Of a stretch of 7,713 bases of DNA, positions 1 to 4,612 are shown piece after piece; the stretch's first letter is position 1, and every line of letters begins with the position of its first letter. Source of the DNA: Candidatus Liptonbacteria bacterium CG11_big_fil_rev_8_21_14_0_20_35_14 (GTDB lineage Bacteria; Patescibacteriota; Minisyncoccia; UBA6257; XYB1-36-10). The stretch is from NCBI GenBank assembly GCA_002796205.1, contig PCWO01000024.1:3376-11088 (forward strand), given 5' to 3'. The notes beneath the pieces were generated by a model. It did no database searches. It saw nothing but the letters and a program-made list of their open reading frames with translations, and was not told where the DNA came from. Both the position numbers and the translations under genes were made by a program.

Positions 1-89
1 AAAAAGAACTTTTCAAATTGTTTTATAAATATAATTATGATTACTTTAAATATGTGGCCTCTAGTTAATTAATTTGTGGCTGTTTTTAT

Positions 90-118
90 TTGAAATTTTA
101 GTAAATATAGTTTAGTAT
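90..118 (+). promoter_or_regulatory. Predicted sigma-70-type promoter of clpB
   Basis: TTGAAA at 90-95 (5 of 6 to TTGACA) is followed after exactly 17 bases by TAGTAT at 113-118 (4 of 6 to TATAAT). Initiation would fall near 125, leaving a leader of about 9 bases before the ATG at 134. TATAAA at 118-123 overlaps and would shorten the leader further, but lacks a spaced -35. A perfect TATAAT at 30-35 is another possible -10, without a recognisable -35. No CIRCE-type GAGTGC/GCACTC inverted repeat is visible in 1-133, so HrcA control of this chaperone is not supported. The rest of 1-133 is AT-rich and holds no gene. Confidence 0.5.
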
Positions 119-133
119 ATAAATACATACTAT

Positions 134-2761
134 ATGTCAAATTTTCACAGATTTACTTTAAAAGCCCAGGAGGCTTTACAAAATGCGCAAGAGTTAGCGG
201 CTTCATCGCACCATGGGGAGTTAAAACCTCTTCATTTATTAGCAACGTTAATGGCTGACCCGACAACTTTAGTCCAGCCACTTTTGGTTCGTTCAAAAGT
301 TGATTTAGCTCATTTATCCTCTGATGTAGAGGATGAATTATCGGCTTTATCAAAAAATACACAGGATAATTCTGCCCAGTTATATTTATCAAAAGAGGTT
401 ATGCAGGTGTTAGATCAGGCTGGGAAAATAGCGCAGATTCAAAAAGATGAGTTTGTGTCTTGTGAGCATTTATTGTTTTCGCTACTTGAAACACCTTCAT
501 CGGCTCAAGACTTATTAAATAGATACAATGTAAAAAGGGAGGCTTTGCTTAAGGTGCTATCAAATTTAAGAGGGGCGCAGAGAGTAGTGGATCAGACTCC
601 GGAAAATAAATTCCAGGTACTTGAAAAATACTCGGTTAATTTAACAAATCAGGCACGGGAGGGAAAGCTTGACCCAGTGATAGGCCGAGATGAGGAGTTG
701 CGTCGGTTAGTGCAAGTTTTATCTCGTAGAACAAAAAATAACCCAATATTAATTGGGGAGCCGGGAGTGGGAAAGACGGCCATTGTGGAGGGCTTAGCGC
801 AGAGAATTATTTCAGGCGATATTCCAGAGACTCTTAAAAATAAAGAGGTTATTATGCTTGATCTGGGGGCTTTAATAGCTGGCACAAAGTTTCGTGGTGA
901 GTTTGAGGATAGACTGAAGGCTTTTATGAGAGAAATTCAGCAAAGTCAGGGAAAGCTTTTATTATTTATTGATGAGATTCATACGATAGTTGGGGCGGGG
1001 TCGGCCGAGGGGGCGATTGATGCTTCGCAACTTTTAAAGCCGGCTTTGGCTCGAGGAGAATTGCATGCGATTGGAGCGACAACTATTAAAGAATTTCAAA
1101 AACATATTGAGAAAGATGCGGCTTTGGAACGCAGATTTGCGCCTATATTTGTGGAGGAGCCAAACGTGGAAGATAGTATTTCAATACTTAGAGGGCTTAA
1201 GGAAAAATATGAACTTCATCATGGAATGCGTATAAAAGATGAGGCTATTTCGGCGGCGGTTAATTTATCTACTCGTTATATAACTGATAGATTTTTACCC
1301 GATAAAGCGGTTGATTTAATAGATGAGGCGGCGGCGGGGCGGCGGATTGAAACAGAAAGTTTACCAAAAGAGATAGACTTTATTCGTCGTAATATAACCC
1401 GTCTGGAGGTGGAAAAGCAGGCTCTTATGAAAGAGGATAGTACTGGTAAAAGAATAAGAGAAATACATAAAGAACTTAAAGAGTTGCAACAAAAAAATGA
1501 TGATTTGTCGGCTAAATGGCATTCGGAAAAAATAACATTTGAGAAGTTTCATGACATAAGACAGATGGTGGAATCTTTAAAATACGAGGCGGAAACAGCT
1601 GAAAGAGGGGGTAATTTAGAGAGAGTGGCCGAGATTACTTATGGGGAATTACCAAAAGCGGAAAAGGATTTAAAGATGTTTGAGAAAAAACATTTTGCAA
1701 TCAAGAAAAAATTTGGGCAGAAAAATGATTTTGTAAAAGAGGCGGTGGATGAGGCCGATATTGCCATGGTGGTGTCTCGTTGGACGGGTATTCCAGTCAC
1801 GAAAATGCTAGAAAGCGAGGTTTCTAAACTTTTACGAGCAGAGAAAGACCTGTCTAATCGGGTGGTTGGTCAGGAGGAGGCTATTAAAGGAATTGCGGCG
1901 GCGTTACGAAGAGCGAGAGCGGGATTATCGGATGATAACAGACCATTTGGTTCGTTTATGTTTTTAGGGCCGACGGGAGTGGGTAAAACGGAACTAGCTA
2001 AGGCTTTGTCTGATTTTATGTTTAACGATGATAAGGCGTTGGTGCGTATTGATATGTCAGAGTATATGGAAAAGCATTCGGTGTCTAAATTAATCGGGTC
2101 GCCGCCGGGGTATGTCGGTTTTGATGAGGGAGGATATTTAACTGAAATTGTGCGTCACAGACCTTATAGTTTGATTTTATTTGATGAGATTGAAAAGGCG
2201 CACCCGGAAGTATTTAATGTATTACTTCAAGTCTTGGATAATGGAAGATTAACTGATTCAAAGGGGAGGCAGGTTAACTTTAAAAACACAATTATAATTA
2301 TGACCTCTAACGTGGGCAGTGAGTTATCAAGCGAGGTATCAAACTTAGGATTCTTTAATGCGCCGGAGAAGGAGCAGAAAAAGGAGTCTAATGAATATAA
2401 AGAGCGATTACAGGAAGTATTAAGAGAAAACTTTAGGCCGGAGTTTTTAAATCGTATAGATGAGATTGTGGTGTTTAACCCTTTGACTAATAAAGATATG
2501 GAGCAGATTGTGGAGATTCAGCTTGGTTTGGTAAAGGAGAGATTGGCACAATCTAAAATTTCGGTTACCTTTAATAAAGAGGTTAAAAAATATTTAGCGG
2601 AACACGGTTTTGATCCAAGGTACGGAGCTCGGCCGGTAAAAAGATTGATTCAAAAATTAGTACTTGATCAATTGGCTGACTCAATTATAAAAAAAGAAAT
2701 ATCTCATGGAACAAAAGTTAGGGCTTATATTAAAGGAGATTCCTTGGTCTTTAGTCACTAG
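134..2761 (+). CDS. clpB: ATP-dependent chaperone/disaggregase ClpB
   Basis: This is a Hsp100 AAA+ hexameric ATPase that, with DnaK, pulls polypeptides out of cytoplasmic aggregates. The 875 residues are close to the 857 of E. coli ClpB. Order: Clp N-domain (about 1-150); NBD1 with Walker A GEPGVGKT (208-215), Walker B Asp280-Glu281 and arginine fingers Arg333/Arg334; long coiled middle domain (about 405-530, including YGELP at 503); WTGIPV at 550; NBD2 with Walker A GPTGVGKT (612-619), Walker B Asp684-Glu685, pore-loop Tyr660, arginine finger Arg774 and sensor-2 GARP (Arg833). The full-length middle domain and the lack of a ClpP-docking IGF/LGF loop favour ClpB over ClpA or ClpC. The NBD1 pore loop reads GTKFRGEF, with Phe253 where E. 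coli has Tyr251, so an aromatic side chain is kept. ATG 134 gives a normal N-terminus (FHRFTLKAQEAL) but has no Shine-Dalgarno sequence. The gene ends inside the next one. Confidence 0.97.
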   Translation: MSNFHRFTLKAQEALQNAQELAASSHHGELKPLHLLATLMADPTTLVQPLLVRSKVDLAHLSSDVEDELSALSKNTQDNSAQLYLSKEVMQVLDQAGKIAQIQKDEFVSCEHLLFSLLETPSSAQDLLNRYNVKREALLKVLSNLRGAQRVVDQTPENKFQVLEKYSVNLTNQAREGKLDPVIGRDEELRRLVQVLSRRTKNNPILIGEPGVGKTAIVEGLAQRIISGDIPETLKNKEVIMLDLGALIAGTKFRGEFEDRLKAFMREIQQSQGKLLLFIDEIHTIVGAGSAEGAIDASQLLKPALARGELHAIGATTIKEFQKHIEKDAALERRFAPIFVEEPNVEDSISILRGLKEKYELHHGMRIKDEAISAAVNLSTRYITDRFLPDKAVDLIDEAAAGRRIETESLPKEIDFIRRNITRLEVEKQALMKEDSTGKRIREIHKELKELQQKNDDLSAKWHSEKITFEKFHDIRQMVESLKYEAETAERGGNLERVAEITYGELPKAEKDLKMFEKKHFAIKKKFGQKNDFVKEAVDEADIAMVVSRWTGIPVTKMLESEVSKLLRAEKDLSNRVVGQEEAIKGIAAALRRARAGLSDDNRPFGSFMFLGPTGVGKTELAKALSDFMFNDDKALVRIDMSEYMEKHSVSKLIGSPPGYVGFDEGGYLTEIVRHRPYSLILFDEIEKAHPEVFNVLLQVLDNGRLTDSKGRQVNFKNTIIIMTSNVGSELSSEVSNLGFFNAPEKEQKKESNEYKERLQEVLRENFRPEFLNRIDEIVVFNPLTNKDMEQIVEIQLGLVKERLAQSKISVTFNKEVKKYLAEHGFDPRYGARPVKRLIQKLVLDQLADSIIKKEISHGTKVRAYIKGDSLVFSH

Positions 2762-3422
2762 GGGGTTGATAATTGCTTTAGGCTGGCTTTATTTGCCATG
2801 GGGGCTTTTTTTAGTTGTTTTTCTTTTTTTTATTTATAAAACAAAAGGGGATCCGGTGCTTTCTTATAATAATACTATTTGGGCAATACTGATTATCAGT
2901 TTCTTTTTTGGGTTTTTGCCTGAATCGTTTAATTATTTTTTGGCGTTGCTTTTAGCGGTAGTGTCGGGTTTTTTAATTGGTCTTAAGGAATTATTTTTTG
3001 TGCGTAAACTTTATGTTTATAGAATAATAAATACATTACTAATGATGGTGGTTTTATTAGCCTTCTTTTTTCTGGTGTTCTTTTCTAGATTTACAATATA
3101 CGCTTATATATTTTTAATATGGTCTTTGTATTTATTATTTTCTGATTTAGCTAGAGTCTCAACTGGGGTTTCTTTAAAATCTTTATGGGGAGGGGTGGCG
3201 GTTTTTATAATGATTCAGATAATTTATATAATTTCATTTTTGCCGATTGAGTTTGTTAATAAAGCGGCCATAGCTTTACTTAGTGGAGTAGTTATTCAGG
3301 AGATATTAGTGACCCAGGAGAGAGGGAAAAAGGCTAACGCTACTTTTTATTTAACTATGGGTAGCGTGTTTATTATTTTATTTCTTTTAATTTTAAAATT
3401 GTCTACTTGGAGTGTTGTCTAA
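2706..3422 (+). CDS. Multi-pass membrane protein of unknown function
   Basis: I do not recognise this 238-residue protein. About eight hydrophobic segments are visible, near residues 21-44, 57-72, 77-94, 107-127, 130-146, 160-180, 183-201 and 213-232, joined by short loops. There is no sizeable soluble domain, no cleavable signal peptide and no obvious catalytic motif. The longer, basic loops (KELFFVRKLYVYR at 94-106 and QERGKKA at 204-210) suggest cytoplasmic sides. The ATG at 2706 overlaps the clpB end by 56 bases, which is long, and no clear Shine-Dalgarno precedes it. The next usable in-frame start is TTG 2766, which would remove the 20-residue polar N-terminus and has only an abutting AGGGGG. 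AAAGGAG at 2732-2738 is not followed by a start codon at a usable distance. Co-transcription with clpB is likely, since no promoter or terminator is seen between them. A transporter or an enzyme of lipid or wall assembly is possible but unsupported. Confidence 0.8.
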   Translation: MEQKLGLILKEIPWSLVTRGLIIALGWLYLPWGLFLVVFLFFIYKTKGDPVLSYNNTIWAILIISFFFGFLPESFNYFLALLLAVVSGFLIGLKELFFVRKLYVYRIINTLLMMVVLLAFFFLVFFSRFTIYAYIFLIWSLYLLFSDLARVSTGVSLKSLWGGVAVFIMIQIIYIISFLPIEFVNKAAIALLSGVVIQEILVTQERGKKANATFYLTMGSVFIILFLLILKLSTWSVV

Positions 3423-3452
3423 TTTGTTTTTTGTGGTTTAAAGCTAGTTTTG

Positions 3453-3481
3453 TTGACCGGATTTAATTTTTTGATTATTAT
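3453..3481 (+). promoter_or_regulatory. Strong promoter immediately before the winged-helix gene
   Basis: TTGACC at 3453-3458 (5 of 6) and TATTAT at 3476-3481 (5 of 6) are separated by exactly 17 bases. This is the best promoter match in the window. The expected start point, about 6-8 bases after the -10, falls at roughly 3487-3490, on or next to the ATG at 3490. The transcript is therefore predicted to be leaderless, or nearly so, which agrees with the missing Shine-Dalgarno sequence. The 67-base gap also contains the end of the membrane gene's transcript, but no terminator hairpin is visible there. Confidence 0.65.
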
Positions 3482-3489
3482 TACCCACA

Positions 3490-4209
3490 ATGATGACTCA
3501 AGATTTATTAGAGGAAGTGGCAAATTTGTCTTATGTATTATTTCGGGTAGCTGAAACGATAGAAAATGATTATTTAAGAGATCGTATTAAAATGAGGTCT
3601 ATTGATTTAATTGAATCCTCAATGCTTAGAAGTTCGGAGGAGTTTTTAAATCACTCGGGAATATTAAGACAATTAGTGTCTTTGGCTTATAAGTTAAATC
3701 ATATAACTGAAAAAAATAAAAATATTATAGTTGATAAAATATATGATTTTGAGTATGTGCTTATTCCAGAGGAAAGGGGAAGTTTTAACGCGGAGACTGT
3801 ATTTACTTCATATTCTGAACCCGAGGTGGTGGATGATGATTTTGATATAGCACTTAATGAGGAAGAGGAGGTTTTTGAGGATGAGATAGTAGAGGAAGAT
3901 ACTTCTATTATAAAAGAAAATAATTCGGCAATAAATAATTCGGCAAAAAGTGATATAGATTTGCCGAATGATGATGTTGCAAAAGAGGATGAAGATAGTG
4001 ATAGAAAGAGAAGTAAAGCTGATGTTAGAAGGGATTTAGTTTTAGAGAAGGTTAAAAAAGAAGGAATTTGTTTTATAAGAGATTTAATGGCTTCTTTTCC
4101 TGATTATAGCGAAAGGACTCTTAGATATGATTTAGAAAGTCTGATAGAGGAGGGTAAAATAGAAAAAATTGGTAATAGTGGGCCGGGGACGTTTTATAGA
4201 AGTCTTTGA
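3490..4209 (+). CDS. Probable DNA-binding protein: helical N-domain, acidic linker, C-terminal winged helix
   Basis: This is a 239-residue cytoplasmic protein with three visible parts. Residues 1-95 are helix-rich (LLEEVANLSYVLFRVAETI...). They resemble, from memory, the N-domain of Patescibacteria proteins that carry a DeoR-like helix-turn-helix; that match is not verified. Residues 109-171 form a very acidic low-complexity linker, with 26 Asp/Glu in 62 positions. It is followed by a basic patch, DRKRSKADVRR (171-181). Residues 178-239 read as a winged helix: helix 1 (179-192), helix 2 (194-204), recognition helix SERTLRYDLESLIEEG (207-222) and a wing, KIEKIGNSGPGTFYR (223-237). A role as transcriptional regulator is inferred from this fold; no effector domain or target is shown. 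Two adjacent ATG codons (3490 and 3493) could both serve. The first was chosen because of the promoter position. No downstream partner gene lies within 400 bases. Confidence 0.8.
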   Translation: MMTQDLLEEVANLSYVLFRVAETIENDYLRDRIKMRSIDLIESSMLRSSEEFLNHSGILRQLVSLAYKLNHITEKNKNIIVDKIYDFEYVLIPEERGSFNAETVFTSYSEPEVVDDDFDIALNEEEEVFEDEIVEEDTSIIKENNSAINNSAKSDIDLPNDDVAKEDEDSDRKRSKADVRRDLVLEKVKKEGICFIRDLMASFPDYSERTLRYDLESLIEEGKIEKIGNSGPGTFYRSL

Positions 4210-4273
4210 ATAGTGTAACTTATTTTATAGAGAATACGTTTTATAGGCTAGAACTTGCTGAAGATACTTTACC

Positions 4274-4302
4274 TTGCTCTGTTTTATGAGTTGTGGTATA
4301 GT
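4274..4302 (+). promoter_or_regulatory. Candidate extended -10 promoter for a small RNA or leader
   Basis: TATAGT at 4297-4302 is preceded directly by TGG (4294-4296), giving the TGn extended -10 form. A weak TTGCTC (3 of 6) stands 17 bases upstream at 4274-4279. Initiation would be near 4309, just ahead of the three-hairpin segment that ends at the terminator at 4423. Extended -10 promoters tolerate a poor -35, but short AT-rich matches arise by chance in such DNA, so this is only a moderate call. Confidence 0.35.
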
Positions 4303-4308
4303 GTTTGA

Positions 4309-4423
4309 AACTCGTTTTGATTTATATTCTTTAAAAGTGAGGTTTTAAAAGAATATACGCTAATTCGTTATTTTGGTGTATTAGCGTATTAAAAAACTCA
4401 CTTTAAGGAAGGTGAGTTTTTTT
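4309..4423 (+). ncRNA. Candidate structured RNA: three tandem stem-loops ending in a terminator
   Basis: Hairpin 1 pairs 4323-4336 with 4343-4357 (14 pairs, A4347 bulged), leaving the six-base loop GTGAGG (4337-4342). Hairpin 2 pairs ATACGCTAAT (4355-4364) with ATTAGCGTAT (4380-4389) around a 15-base loop. It shares 4355-4357 with hairpin 1, so the two compete at their edges. Hairpin 3 is the terminator at 4391-4423. AAAGTGAG (4334-4341), spanning the loop of hairpin 1, is complementary to CTCACTTT (4397-4404) in the left arm of the terminator. An alternative long fold that would disrupt the terminator is therefore possible. The segment could be an independent RNA of about 115 nt, the 3' UTR of the winged-helix gene, or an attenuator ahead of the surface protein gene. 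The pairings are read directly from the sequence; any function is inference. It matches no RNA family that I recognise. Confidence 0.45.
4391..4423 (+). terminator. Intrinsic (Rho-independent) terminator
   Basis: AAAAAACTCAC (4391-4401) pairs perfectly with GTGAGTTTTTT (4412-4422). The stem extends inward by three more pairs (T4402-G4411, T4403-A4410, T4404-A4409) to close an AAGG tetraloop, giving 14 pairs. The right arm runs into seven T residues (4417-4423). Because the left arm is A-rich, the hairpin also has a terminator-like form on the opposite strand. On the + strand it would end transcripts from the winged-helix gene or from the candidate promoter at 4274-4302. Confidence 0.85.
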
Positions 4424-4437
4424 AATTTAGATATTAC

Positions 4438-4538
4438 AGATCTTTTTGTTTTATCAACCTAAACATCTTGGCTTTTAAAGCCGTTACCCTCACAGGAGTA
4501 GGATGGTTGGTCGATGATACTGCGAGTAGATCTTTCTG
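4438..4538 (+). other. Compact block with many complementary segments: possible structured RNA or DNA element
   Basis: This block has higher GC than its AT-rich flanks. AGATCT at 4438-4443 can pair with AGATCT at 4528-4533. Inside that, ATCAACC (4453-4459) pairs with GGTTGGT (4505-4511), with one T-G wobble that favours a + strand RNA. CATC (4464-4467) pairs with GATG (4502-4505), and GGCTT (4470-4474) with AAGCC (4478-4482) around a three-base loop. TACT/AGTA (4518-4521 and 4525-4528) is a competing small hairpin. The layout resembles a closed multi-stem leader element such as a riboswitch aptamer, but I cannot match it to a known class. It lies downstream of a terminator and upstream of the nearest TATAAT, so which promoter would transcribe it is unclear. 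Confidence 0.35.
4438..4538 (+). repeat. Near-identical 11-base direct repeats flanking the structured block
   Basis: AGATCTTTTTG (4438-4448) and AGATCTTTCTG (4528-4538) agree at 10 of 11 positions and start exactly 90 bases apart. Their AGATCT cores are palindromic, so the same bases could act as direct repeats, as an outer RNA stem, or as two symmetric protein-binding sites. Confidence 0.5.
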
Positions 4539-4550
4539 AAAAATAATACA

Positions 4551-4581
4551 TTGGGTTAATATGATTAATTACAATTATAAT
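4551..4581 (+). promoter_or_regulatory. Candidate promoter of the surface protein gene
   Basis: A perfect TATAAT lies at 4576-4581. The nearest -35-like hexamer is TTGGGT (4551-4556), with a long 19-base spacer. Initiation near 4588 would give a leader of about 25 bases before the ATG at 4613. That leader is AT-rich (taaatttaagaaatttacg) and holds only a weak purine stretch, AAGAAA, too far upstream to be a convincing ribosome-binding site. Confidence 0.45.
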
Positions 4582-4612
4582 AAAATAAATTTAAGAAATT
4601 TACGCGCATAAA

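Larger units (their letters stand above)
4210..4612. other. 403-base non-coding interval rich in RNA-like structure
   Basis: No convincing protein gene lies here on either strand. From left to right it holds: an unstructured AT-rich stretch (4210-4273) without a terminator for the winged-helix gene; a possible extended -10 promoter (4274-4302); three stem-loops ending in an intrinsic terminator (4323-4423); a GC-richer block with several pairings (4438-4538); and a TATAAT box followed by an AT-rich leader (4551-4612) before the surface protein gene. Confidence 0.8.

Noticed and set aside
1..13. AAAAGAACTTTT as the terminator of an upstream gene
   Set aside because: The stem is only about four or five A-T/G-C pairs with a tiny loop and no following T run; too weak to call.
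153..885. Minus-strand open frames at 153-392 and 649-885
   Set aside because: They lie inside the well-supported clpB frame and show no domain or promoter; they are antisense shadows.
1361..1552. Minus-strand open frame of 63 codons
   Set aside because: It is antisense to the clpB middle domain; its Phe/Leu richness mirrors the Lys/Glu codons of that coiled coil.
2732..2766. AAAGGAG as ribosome-binding site for a later start of the membrane gene
   Set aside because: No ATG, GTG or TTG in that frame lies 5-10 bases downstream; TTG 2766 is 27 bases away.
4453..4511. Integron attC-like site
   Set aside because: The paired segments do not match the RYYYAAC/GTTRRRY core sites and no integrase or cassette is present.
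4500..4545. Hammerhead ribozyme core (GATGA ... CTGAAA)
   Set aside because: The required CUGAUGA box is not intact and the CGAAA box and cleavage-site stem are missing.
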